This document shows positions 1 to 7,758 of a stretch of DNA of 16,093 nucleotides, one piece after another. The notes under the pieces were generated by a model, which worked only from the letters and a program-made list of their open reading frames with translations, had not been told where the DNA came from and made no database searches. Position 1 is the first letter of the stretch; every line of letters begins with the position of its first letter. This DNA is from an uncultured Bacteroidales bacterium (GTDB lineage Bacteria > Bacteroidota > Bacteroidia > Bacteroidales > Bacteroidaceae), in contig CAMAMZ010000032.1 of NCBI GenBank assembly GCA_945837185.1, positions 1-16,093 of the forward strand. Reading direction: 5' to 3'. The position numbers were made by a program, and so were the translations under genes.

Positions 1-9
1 CAGAACAGA

Positions 10-300
10 ATGTTTCAGAAATTTATTATCAATCAGGACGGAGTGCTGAAATTCGGCAACGTCTATATGCACAGAGATTTATTGGCTCCCGGTGAACGTT
101 GCGTTTACGGTGGGGGACTGTGGCGCATTGACCATAGTCGGAATGCTCTTGTGCTTTACGGCAGGTCGTTCGATTTCGGCCCACCCGATTTCGACTTTGT
201 AAGGCGCATAGACTGGAAGGGTGTGGGAGGCAATCCCCACACCCTACTCTACTTGCCTAAATGGCCAAATGAAGATATTGTAGTTCCGGTTTCTATATAA
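10..300 (+). CDS. Small conserved hypothetical protein (possibly 5'-partial)
   Basis: I cannot name this 96-residue protein. It looks like a real gene: it has a non-repetitive, soluble composition with many aromatic and glycine residues, for example the stretch GGGLWRID near residues 34-41 and the repeated-looking FDFGPPDFDF near 54-63, which suggests a small beta-rich domain. It has no signal peptide or membrane segment. The frame is open back to base 1, so the ATG at 10 may be internal and the true start may lie before the window. I recall similar short hypothetical proteins in other Bacteroidales, but have not verified this. It is convergent with carB, and a hairpin followed by a T-run lies 35 bases after its stop. 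No function is proposed. Confidence 0.7.
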   Translation: MFQKFIINQDGVLKFGNVYMHRDLLAPGERCVYGGGLWRIDHSRNALVLYGRSFDFGPPDFDFVRRIDWKGVGGNPHTLLYLPKWPNEDIVVPVSI

Positions 301-385
301 GGCCTTTCAAACAAGTCTTACATAGTTTTTAATGTATAGTCTCTATAAAGTCTATTGAAGGCCTTATAGAGACTATAACTTTTTA
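301..385 (+). terminator. Hairpin region between convergent genes; likely terminator for the upstream small gene
   Basis: A perfect 14-bp inverted repeat pairs 335-348 (TATAGTCTCTATAA) with 364-377, with a 15-base loop. On the plus strand it is followed by ACTTTTTATT, which fits an intrinsic terminator for the gene ending at 300. On the minus strand, downstream of the carB stop (386-388), the same hairpin lacks a T-run, so its use as the carB terminator is less certain. A second inverted repeat, GGCCTTTCAA at 301-310 with TTGAAGGCC at 355-363, crosses the first. Confidence 0.6.
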
Positions 386-3300
386 TTAATATTCCGACCA
401 TGCCTTGATGTCGATGTCTTCCGGTTTCAACGTACAGAAGGCATTGATGAAGGCACTTGCCAGACGGCTGTTGGTGATGAGTGGAATATTGAGGTCGATG
501 GCCGTTCGACGAATCTTATAACCATTGGAAAGCTCATGCTGGGTGAGGTTCTTGGGAATGTTCACCACCATGTCGATCTTACGCTCGTGCATCAGTGTGA
601 GTGCCTGAGGCTCCTTGCCTTCATCGGAAGGCCAATATACCTGTGTGTTCTCAATGCCATTTTCCGACAGATACTTGGAGGTGCCACCCGTGGCATAGAG
701 TTCGTAACCATTGCGCCGGAGCGTGCGGGCAGCCTCGAGCATCTCTGCCTTCTGCTTGGCACCACCCGTAGACAACAAGACGGTATGGGCAGGAATGCGG
801 TGTCCCACACTGAGCATGGCTTTTAGCAAAGCCTGGTTGGTGTCGTCACCCAAACAGCCCACCTCACCCGTTGAACTCATGTCTACTCCCAATACAGGGT
901 CGGCCTTCTGCAAACGGTTGAAAGAGAACTGACTGGCCTTGATGCCCACATAGTCGAGGTCGAAGAGGTTCTTATGAGGCTTTTCAACCGGCAGACCAAG
1001 CATGACACGGGTGGCCAATTCTATGAGGTTGAGTTTGAGCACCTTGCTCACAAAGGGGAAGGACCTCGAAGCACGCAGGTTGCACTCGATGACAAGGATA
1101 TCGTTGTCGCGGGCCATGAACTGGATGTTAAACGGTCCGTTGATGTGCAGGGCGGCAGCAATCTCACGACTCACGCGCTTGATGCGACGAACGGTTTCCA
1201 CATAAATCTTCTGTGGCGGGAACTGAATGGTGGCATCGCCCGAGTGCACACCGGCAAACTCTATATGCTCGCTAATGGCATAGGCCAATATTTCGCCATT
1301 CTTGGCCACGGCATCCATCTCAATTTCCTTGGCATGCTCGATAAATTTGGAGATGACCACCGGATGGTCTTTGCTCACATTGGCTGCCAACTGCAGGAAC
1401 TTGCGCAACTCCTCTTCGTTGCTGCACACATTCATGGCTGCTCCGGAAAGCACATAGGAAGGACGCACCAGAACAGGGAAGCCTACACGCTCAACAAAGC
1501 GGTCGATGTCGTCCATGCTGGTAAGGGCGCTCCACTCCGGTTGGTTGATGCCTCGCTCGGTGAGCATGGCCGAGAACTTGGCACGGTCTTCGGCATGGTC
1601 GATATCGCTTGCTGCCGTACCCAGGATAGGTACGTTTTCGGCATCGAGCCACAATGCGAGGTTGTTGGGAATCTGTCCGCCCGTGGAAACGACTACACCA
1701 TGCGGATGTTCCATTTCGATAATATCGAGCACGCGCTCGAAGGTGAGTTCGTCGAAATAGAGGCGGTCGCACATATCATAGTCGGTTGAAACGGTTTCGG
1801 GATTGTAGTTGATCATCACCGAGCGATAGCCTTCCCTACGGATGGTGTTGAGGGCCTGAACGCCACACCAGTCGAACTCTACCGAACTACCGATACGGTA
1901 GGCTCCCGACCCAAGGACGATCACAGAACGCTTGTCGTTGGTGAAAGTAATGTCGGAGGCTACCCCGGCATAGGTGACATACAGATAGTTAGTATGTGCC
2001 GGATATTCGGCTGCCAAGGTATCGATTTGCTTCACCACAGGCAGTATGCCGTAGTTCTTGCGCAAGCTACGCAACACCATGGCGGCTTTGTGCATGTTGC
2101 CCATCTCCTGCTCTAAGCCTATGGCACGAGCAATCTGGAAATCGGTAAAGCCGTAAACTTTGGCCGTGCGGAGCAAGGCCTTGTCGAGGGTGTTGCTGTT
2201 ACATTCATGCAGCTGCTCATCGATGTCGATGATGTGCTTGAGTTTTTCCAGGAACCACCTGTCAATCTTCGTCAACTGGTGAATCTGCTCCACCGTATAG
2301 CCTTTGTGCATGGCTTTGGAAATGACAAACACGCGCTTGTCGGTAGGCTCGCGCAAGGCAGCATCGATATCGTCAATCTTCAGTTCCTTGTTCTCCACAA
2401 AACCATGCATGCCCTGCCCTATCATGCGCAGACCTTTCTGAATGGCCTCTTCAAAGGTGCGACCAATGGCCATCACCTCGCCTACCGATTTCATGCTGGA
2501 ACCCAATTCCTTGTCGACACCACGGAACTTCGACAAGTCCCAACGCGGAATCTTGCAAACCACATAGTCGAGAGCAGGCTCAAAGAAGGCGCTGGTGGTT
2601 TTGGTTACGGAGTTCTTCAATTCAAACAGGCCATAGCCCATGCCCAACTTAGCTGCCACGAATGCCAGCGGATAGCCGGTGGCTTTAGATGCCAGTGCAG
2701 AGGAACGGCTCAGACGGGCATTCACCTCGATGACACGATAGTCTTCGCTTGCCGGATCGAAGGCATACTGCACATTGCACTCGCCCACAATACCGATATG
2801 CCGGATGATTTTGATGGAGAGGGCACGCAACTTATGATACTCGCTGTTGGTAAGTGTTTGCGAAGGGGCAATGACAATCGACTCACCGGTATGGATGCCG
2901 AGGGGGTCGAAGTTCTCCATATTACATACCGTGATACAGTTGTCGTAGCGGTCGCGCACCACCTCATATTCAATTTCCTTCCAGCCCTTCAAACTCTTTT
3001 CCACCAATACCTGGGGCGAGAAGGAGAAGGCTTTTTCTGCCAAACGGTTGAGTTCTTCTTCGTTGTCGGCAAAACCGCTTCCCAAACCTCCAAGGGCATA
3101 GGCAGCACGGATGATGACAGGATAGCCCAGTTCGGCTGCTGCCTTGCGTGTTTGCTCAATGGTTTCGCAAGCCTCGCTACTGATGGTTTTCACGTTGATT
3201 TCGTTGAGCTTCTCGACAAACAGTTCACGGTCTTCCGTATCCATGATGGCCTGCACGGGTGTGCCGAGCACCTTAACATTGTATTTGTCGAGCACACCGC

Positions 3301-3610
3301 TCTTATAGAGTTCCACACCACAGTTAAGGGCTGTCTGTCCGCCAAAGCTGAGCAGAATGCCATCGGGACGTTCCTTTTCAATGACACGCTCCACGAAATA
3401 GGGTTGCACCGGAAGGAAATAAATCTTGTCGGCCACACCCTCTGAAGTTTGCACAGTGGCAATATTGGGATTGATGAGGATGGTGGCTACACCCTCCTCG
3501 CGCAAAGCTTTCAACGCTTGCGAACCTGAATAGTCGAACTCACCTGCTTCGCCAATCTTCAAGGCGCCAGAGCCCAACAACAATACCTTCTTTATATTTT
3601 CATCCTTCAT
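386..3610 (-). CDS. carB: Carbamoyl-phosphate synthase large subunit
   Basis: CarB makes carbamoyl phosphate from bicarbonate, two ATP and ammonia channelled from CarA, for pyrimidine and arginine synthesis in the cytoplasm. The 1074-residue length is normal. The two homologous halves are visible: LLLGSGALKIGEAGEF near residues 10-25 opens the first, and VIVLGSGAYRIGSSVEFDW near residue 560 opens the second. Each half holds an ATP-grasp domain with the VNARLSRSSALASKATG-type and CNLRASRSFPFVSK-type metal/ATP segments. A C-terminal MGS-like allosteric domain spans about 940-1060. The ATG at 3610 places the first conserved strand ten residues in, and lies 19 bases after the carA stop, so the two are co-transcribed. 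Many diagnostic segments (for example TLAAEYPxxTNYLYVTY and RPSYVLSG) match the eukaryotic CPS1/CAD form as I recall it, better than the E. coli protein. Confidence 0.98.
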   Translation of the reverse strand: MKDENIKKVLLLGSGALKIGEAGEFDYSGSQALKALREEGVATILINPNIATVQTSEGVADKIYFLPVQPYFVERVIEKERPDGILLSFGGQTALNCGVELYKSGVLDKYNVKVLGTPVQAIMDTEDRELFVEKLNEINVKTISSEACETIEQTRKAAAELGYPVIIRAAYALGGLGSGFADNEEELNRLAEKAFSFSPQVLVEKSLKGWKEIEYEVVRDRYDNCITVCNMENFDPLGIHTGESIVIAPSQTLTNSEYHKLRALSIKIIRHIGIVGECNVQYAFDPASEDYRVIEVNARLSRSSALASKATGYPLAFVAAKLGMGYGLFELKNSVTKTTSAFFEPALDYVVCKIPRWDLSKFRGVDKELGSSMKSVGEVMAIGRTFEEAIQKGLRMIGQGMHGFVENKELKIDDIDAALREPTDKRVFVISKAMHKGYTVEQIHQLTKIDRWFLEKLKHIIDIDEQLHECNSNTLDKALLRTAKVYGFTDFQIARAIGLEQEMGNMHKAAMVLRSLRKNYGILPVVKQIDTLAAEYPAHTNYLYVTYAGVASDITFTNDKRSVIVLGSGAYRIGSSVEFDWCGVQALNTIRREGYRSVMINYNPETVSTDYDMCDRLYFDELTFERVLDIIEMEHPHGVVVSTGGQIPNNLALWLDAENVPILGTAASDIDHAEDRAKFSAMLTERGINQPEWSALTSMDDIDRFVERVGFPVLVRPSYVLSGAAMNVCSNEEELRKFLQLAANVSKDHPVVISKFIEHAKEIEMDAVAKNGEILAYAISEHIEFAGVHSGDATIQFPPQKIYVETVRRIKRVSREIAAALHINGPFNIQFMARDNDILVIECNLRASRSFPFVSKVLKLNLIELATRVMLGLPVEKPHKNLFDLDYVGIKASQFSFNRLQKADPVLGVDMSSTGEVGCLGDDTNQALLKAMLSVGHRIPAHTVLLSTGGAKQKAEMLEAARTLRRNGYELYATGGTSKYLSENGIENTQVYWPSDEGKEPQALTLMHERKIDMVVNIPKNLTQHELSNGYKIRRTAIDLNIPLITNSRLASAFINAFCTLKPEDIDIKAWSEY

Positions 3611-3629
3611 GATTCTACACCTTATTATA

Positions 3630-4703
3630 TTATAATGTTTCTATAAACTTATCGAACATAAACTCTGTGTCAACAGGACCCGAACAAGCCTCAGGATGGA
3701 ACTGGCTACTGAACCAAGGGAGTGTTTTGTGACGGATACCCTCATTGGAACCGTCGTTCATGTTGACAAAGAGTTCCTGCCAGTCGGCATTCAGGGTTTT
3801 GGCGTTTACGGCATAGCCGTGGTTCTGACTGGTGACATAACACTTTTCGGTGCCCACCATACGCACAGGCTGGTTGTGGGAACGGTGGCCGTATTTCAGC
3901 TTATAGATGCTGGCTCCTGCTGCCTTGGCCAACAACTGGTTGCCCATGCAGATACCACAGATAGGCTTGCGCGAAGCATCCATCTGCTTGCGTATGATGC
4001 GCACTGCATCTTCGCAGGTATCAGGGTCGCCCGGACCGTTGGCCAGGAACAACCCATCGAAGTCCATATCGGTATAATCATAGTTCCATGGCACACGGAT
4101 CACTTCTACCCCACGGTTCACCAGGCAACGGATGATGTTGGCCTTAACACCACAATCCACCAACACTACACGCTTGCCGGCTCCCTCGTTATAGTGCAGA
4201 ATCTGCTTGCAACTCACTTGGTCAACAAAGTTCACACCTTCGTAATTGGCCTCGGGAATATTGTCGGGCTGGTCGTCGAAGAGAATCTGTCCCATCATGA
4301 CACCATGCTCGCGCAACACCTTGGTGAGTTCGCGCGTGTCGATACCTGTGATGCCGGGCACCTGCTCACGCTTCAGCCAATCGGCAAGACTCTCCTTGGC
4401 ATTCCAATGGGAATAGCATGTGCTGTAGTCGGCCACAATAATGGCCGAAGCATAGATTTTGTCGCTCTCCATGAAGGTGGGAATACCATTGGACTCGAAG
4501 GTGAAAGGCGGAACGCCATAGTTGCCTACTAAAGGATAGGTGAGCACCATTAACTGCCCTGCATAGGAGGGGTCGGTGAGACTCTCCGGATATCCCATCA
4601 TTGCTGTGTTGAACACGACTTCGCCTGCTACAGGCTTATCGTACCCGAATGACTGGCCATGGAAGGTGGTTCCATCTGACAACACCAAAGTTACATTCTT
4701 CAT
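3630..4703 (-). CDS. carA: Carbamoyl-phosphate synthase small (glutaminase) subunit
   Basis: CarA hydrolyses glutamine and passes ammonia to CarB. The 357-residue protein shows the N-terminal CPSase small-chain domain (about 1-140, with GEVVFNTAMMGYPESLTDPSY at 27-47) and a class I glutamine amidotransferase domain (about 178-355). The nucleophile is Cys252 in GICMGNQ, and His336 and Glu338 in FHPEA complete the triad. The usual His of the G-x-C-x-G-H-Q motif is Asn here, a small departure that does not touch the triad. The ATG at 4703 gives the standard MKNVTLVLSDGT opening. It sits 19 bases before carB and 111 bases after the PurF-like gene. That gap is AT-rich, contains a degenerate copy of the PurF-like gene's end, and shows no exact TAnnTTTG promoter. 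The sequence is close to the glutaminase half of eukaryotic CPS. Confidence 0.97.
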   Translation of the reverse strand: MKNVTLVLSDGTTFHGQSFGYDKPVAGEVVFNTAMMGYPESLTDPSYAGQLMVLTYPLVGNYGVPPFTFESNGIPTFMESDKIYASAIIVADYSTCYSHWNAKESLADWLKREQVPGITGIDTRELTKVLREHGVMMGQILFDDQPDNIPEANYEGVNFVDQVSCKQILHYNEGAGKRVVLVDCGVKANIIRCLVNRGVEVIRVPWNYDYTDMDFDGLFLANGPGDPDTCEDAVRIIRKQMDASRKPICGICMGNQLLAKAAGASIYKLKYGHRSHNQPVRMVGTEKCYVTSQNHGYAVNAKTLNADWQELFVNMNDGSNEGIRHKTLPWFSSQFHPEACSGPVDTEFMFDKFIETL

Positions 4704-4760
4704 TATTGTATTCGTTTTATAGGATTCTATTGTTGATATTGTTTATTCAAAATAACGGCA

Positions 4761-4849
4761 AGAAGGCCTCTACTCATGCAGTCTTTCAATCATAGTGCAC
4801 GAAGGAGAAGACCTTTACTGATACAGTCTTTCGATATAATGCACGAAGG
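4761..4849 (-). repeat. Tandem 44-45 bp duplication covering the 3' end of the PurF-like gene
   Basis: Two adjacent copies, 4761-4805 (45 bp) and 4806-4849 (44 bp), match at about 38 of 45 aligned positions. The right copy holds the last ten codons and the TAA stop of the PurF-like gene, encoding FVHYIERLYQ. The left copy, downstream in the direction of transcription, encodes FVHY then, after a one-base insertion, IERLHE and a TAG stop. It is therefore a decayed duplicate of the gene end. Confidence 0.88.
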
Positions 4850-6695
4850 CCTGGTTGCAAAGACGCGTTCCTCCGGGAGTAGGATATCTGCCTGTGAAAT
4901 ACCAGTCGCCCTTATGATGAGGGATGGCATGATGCAACCCTTCTATCGACTGGTAGACAATCTCGATGGGTGTCTGCACGTCTTCCGGACGCAACATATC
5001 GACAATCTTGGCATTGATTTCTTCAACCGTAAAGGGCTTGTAAAGGTCACGCACACAGTTGCGCATAGTTTCAACAGGCTTTTCCAGTTCTTGCTTGCAT
5101 TGCAGATAGGTCTGTTCAATGAGTGTGTGCATGCCCCTTTCTTTCAAAAGCTCAATGGTGGCACTAAAGGCGCAGAACTCCTCGAGACTGGGCATATCGA
5201 TGCCATAATAGTCAGGATAACGTATTTGGGGGGCACTGCTCACCAGCACGATTTTCTTGGGATGCAGGCGGTCGAGAATGCGTATGATGCTCTCTTTGAG
5301 CGTTGTACCCCTCACGATACTATCATCGATGACCACAAGGTTGTCGACATGGGGCTCCAGACACTCATAAGTAATGTCGTAAACATGGGAAGCAAGGTCG
5401 TTGCGGGAATTGCCTTCGGTAATAAACGTGCGAAGTTTGATGTCTTTCCATGCCACTTTCTCCGAACGGACACTCTCGGAAAGAATGGCATCGAGTTCCT
5501 GTCGAGAAGGAAGGTGCCCCATGTCGAGAATGCTACGAATCTTCTTTTCGTGCACATAATCCTTGAAACCTTGCAGCAGGCCATAGAAAGCCACTTCGGC
5601 TGTATTGGGAACAAACGAGAAGACGGTATGAGGTGTGTCGTAGTTGACAGCCTTCAGGACTGCCGGTGTGAGTTGTGCACCCAACAACTTGCGTTCCTTA
5701 TAAATATCGCGGTCGGAACCACGGGAGAAGTAGATACGTTCGAACGAACAGGCAGCATTGCCTCGCTGTTCCATAATGCGACGGATGGACGTTTCGCCCT
5801 TACGGTTTACGAGCAACGCCATACCCGGCTGCAACTCCTGAATGTCATCGCACGACAAGTCGAAGGTTGTTTGCAGCACCGGACGTTCAGAAGCTACAGC
5901 CACAACCTCATCATCGATATAGTAGAATGCCGGACGAATACCCCATGGGTCGCGCATGGAAAACATCTCTCCCGATCCGGTAAGGCCACACACCACATAG
6001 CCACCATCGAACTTAGGCATGGTGGTTTCGAGCACATTGGCCATCTGCACATGGTCTTCTATATAATGGGTGATATCGGTATCGGTCAGTCCCTTTTCCT
6101 TGGCTTCAACAAAATTACGCTCCACTTCGCGGTCAAGGCGGTGCCCCATCAGCTCCAGCATGATATAGCTGTCGCTATAGATACGTGGGCATTGGCCCTG
6201 TTGTGTCAGTCCTTGAAAAATTTCATCAATATTGGTCATGTTGAAATTGCCGCAAAGACAGAGATTCTTGGCCTGCCAGTTGTTTCTGCGCAGAAAAGGA
6301 TGCACATAGGAGAGTCCGTGCTTACCGGTGGTTGAATAGCGGAGATGCCCCATATACAGCTCGCCTGCGAAGGGAAGTTCCTGCATGGCATAGTCGGCAT
6401 CGGACAACAGTTCTGGCGACACACCACGAAAGCCTGCATGAACGGTTGAAAAGATTTCACGGATAGCATCTTTCCCTTCAGCACGTTCGCGAAACATATA
6501 TTCGTTACCGGGTTTATATCCTAACTTGACACATGCCAAACCGGCACCTTCCTGTCCGCGGTTGTGTTGTTTCTCCATCATCAGATAGAGTTTGTTCAAA
6601 CCATACATCCATGTGCCATATTTTTGCTGATAATACGACAGGGGTTTACGCAACCTTACCATGGCAACCCCACATTCATGTTTCAATGTTTCCAT
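4815..6695 (-). CDS. Divergent, extended PurF-like amidophosphoribosyltransferase
   Basis: The 626-residue protein is about 120-150 residues longer than usual PurF. An Ntn-type class II glutaminase domain lies at the front: Cys8 in HECGVAMV would be the nucleophile after removal of a seven-residue propeptide, and GHLRYSTTG is at 116-124. A phosphoribosyltransferase domain follows, with the PRPP loop VVIDDSIVRGTT at 454-465. Differences from canonical PurF are plain: the glutaminase Asn-Gly-Asn motif reads CGN at 148-150, the RPDS motif reads RGSD (325-328), VPDSG reads VPNTA (362-366), and about 100 residues are added at the C-terminus. The family role would be glutamine plus PRPP to phosphoribosylamine, but the real substrate is uncertain. 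The ATG at 6695 is chosen because an upstream TTG at 6725 overlaps the T-run of the preceding terminator. Likely co-transcribed with carA-carB. Confidence 0.85.
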   Translation of the reverse strand: METLKHECGVAMVRLRKPLSYYQQKYGTWMYGLNKLYLMMEKQHNRGQEGAGLACVKLGYKPGNEYMFRERAEGKDAIREIFSTVHAGFRGVSPELLSDADYAMQELPFAGELYMGHLRYSTTGKHGLSYVHPFLRRNNWQAKNLCLCGNFNMTNIDEIFQGLTQQGQCPRIYSDSYIMLELMGHRLDREVERNFVEAKEKGLTDTDITHYIEDHVQMANVLETTMPKFDGGYVVCGLTGSGEMFSMRDPWGIRPAFYYIDDEVVAVASERPVLQTTFDLSCDDIQELQPGMALLVNRKGETSIRRIMEQRGNAACSFERIYFSRGSDRDIYKERKLLGAQLTPAVLKAVNYDTPHTVFSFVPNTAEVAFYGLLQGFKDYVHEKKIRSILDMGHLPSRQELDAILSESVRSEKVAWKDIKLRTFITEGNSRNDLASHVYDITYECLEPHVDNLVVIDDSIVRGTTLKESIIRILDRLHPKKIVLVSSAPQIRYPDYYGIDMPSLEEFCAFSATIELLKERGMHTLIEQTYLQCKQELEKPVETMRNCVRDLYKPFTVEEINAKIVDMLRPEDVQTPIEIVYQSIEGLHHAIPHHKGDWYFTGRYPTPGGTRLCNQAFVHYIERLYQ

Positions 6696-6723
6696 TCCAA
6701 CTATTGTTATTTTTGTTATCCAC

Positions 6724-6765
6724 AAAAAAAATGAAGAATGTGACGCTGGTCATTTCATTCTTCAT
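6724..6765 (-). terminator. Intrinsic terminator of the Wza-like gene
   Basis: On the minus strand, 12 bases after the Wza-like stop (6777), a perfect 10-bp stem ATGAAGAATG / CATTCTTCAT (arms at 6756-6765 and 6731-6740) encloses a further GAC/GTC pairing. It is followed directly by eight T's (A's at 6724-6731 on the plus strand). This is a textbook rho-independent terminator and separates the Wza-like gene from the PurF-like/carAB group. It ends only about 28 bases before the PurF-like ATG, leaving little room for a separate promoter. Confidence 0.85.
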
Positions 6766-6776
6766 TTCTATAATCT

Positions 6777-7577
6777 TTAATTTCGTAAGATGTTGACTAA
6801 TAACGATGCCACCGAGGTGACGATACCTACAAACGAGAACCATATTGTAGTGGAGGTACCAATGCCGGAGCTCTTGGCTTTCACACCGTTGGGTTCTACA
6901 TATATAATGTCGTTCTGTTGCAGATAATAATAAGGAGAAGCAAACAGGTTGGCATCATTGAGATTGATGCGATGGTATTCCTTCTTGCCGGTGGCACCCT
7001 CACGGATGAGAACGACATTGTCGCGCTTGCCATAGATGGTAAGGTCGCCAGCCTCAGCAAGAGCCTCGATGATGCTCATCTTCTCGGTTGTGACAGGGAT
7101 GACAGCAGCCTTATTGACCTCACCGATAACCGTTACATGATAACTTGACATGCGTACGGTGACGATAGGCTTCTCTGACTCTGCAAGATAGGGCTTGATC
7201 TTCTCGACTATCAAATCCTGACATTCCGTTTTCGTAAGGCCACCTACATGAATAGAGCCTACAACGGGAAAATTGATGTTACCCTCATTGTCTACCAGAT
7301 AACCTTGCAAAGAACCCGCACCACTCATCAGCGAACCGGTAGAACTAACAGAACTACCCACAATAAGGTTGAAAGGTGCTGCGGCCTCGGGGGTGAGCGT
7401 GCTGACTGTAATGGTTAACATGTCTTTAGGCATAATACGTGCGTCATAAAGACCGGTAGATTTCTCCAGATTCACCTGCTCCAGGTTTTGGAAATAAGCC
7501 ACATTTTTACTGCCTGTACAACTTGCTATCAGCAGGATCATTACCAACATGACAGCAGAAATGGATACCCTTCTCAT
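6777..7577 (-). CDS. Wza-like polysaccharide export outer-membrane lipoprotein
   Basis: The 266-residue protein belongs to the polysaccharide export (Poly_export plus SLBB) family that forms the outer-membrane channel for capsule or exopolysaccharide. It starts with a lipoprotein signal, MRRVSISAVMLVMILLIASC, with the lipid-bearing Cys at 20. The Poly_export domain follows: IMPKDMLTITVSTL at 48-61 and the GYLVDNEGNINFPVVGSI segment at 92-109. An SLBB-type domain covers about 145-230 (VIGEVNKAAVIPV). A hydrophobic C-terminal helix at about 243-263 could span the outer membrane as in Wza. It has its own promoter and terminator, so it appears monocistronic. The usual Wzc-type chain-length kinase gene does not follow it. 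The ATG at 7577 gives the signal peptide directly. Confidence 0.92.
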   Translation of the reverse strand: MRRVSISAVMLVMILLIASCTGSKNVAYFQNLEQVNLEKSTGLYDARIMPKDMLTITVSTLTPEAAAPFNLIVGSSVSSTGSLMSGAGSLQGYLVDNEGNINFPVVGSIHVGGLTKTECQDLIVEKIKPYLAESEKPIVTVRMSSYHVTVIGEVNKAAVIPVTTEKMSIIEALAEAGDLTIYGKRDNVVLIREGATGKKEYHRINLNDANLFASPYYYLQQNDIIYVEPNGVKAKSSGIGTSTTIWFSFVGIVTSVASLLVNILRN

Positions 7578-7612
7578 TTTTTATTTGCTTACTGAAATTA
7601 TTTTATCAAATG

Positions 7613-7644
7613 CAAAATTACAACTATTTTTCGGAAACAACAAG
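7613..7644 (-). promoter_or_regulatory. Bacteroidetes-type promoter for the Wza-like gene
   Basis: On the minus strand TAATTTTG (7613-7620) matches the -7 consensus TAnnTTTG, and CTTG (7641-7644) gives the TTG of the -33 element with a 20-base spacer. The expected transcript start is about 30 bases before the ATG at 7577. The call rests on a pattern match only. Confidence 0.6.
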
Positions 7645-7758
7645 GTTTATAGCAAATTATTTATACTCCAATAATAAATAAAAAGGCAACTCCAACTGAG
7701 GAATGCGCAGGAAGAACTGCACAAGCACGTAAAAAAAAGAGGGAAAACGGAAAAAACT

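Noticed and set aside
2207..3445. A 412-codon plus-strand open frame
   Set aside because: It is the antisense shadow of carB, which matches its family over its whole length; the His- and Cys-rich translation resembles no protein I know.
4776..6335. A 519-codon plus-strand open frame
   Set aside because: It is antisense to the PurF-like gene, which has clear motifs; the long frame follows from codon bias.
6696..6725. Upstream TTG start for the PurF-like gene
   Set aside because: It would overlap the T-run of the preceding terminator and add ten residues before the short propeptide; the ATG at 6695 puts the nucleophile Cys at position 8, as expected.
7650..7758. TTATTTAT/ATAAATAA inverted repeat and A-runs between the Wza-like and phytase-like genes
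   Set aside because: The stem is made of A and T only and is expected by chance in this AT-rich gap.
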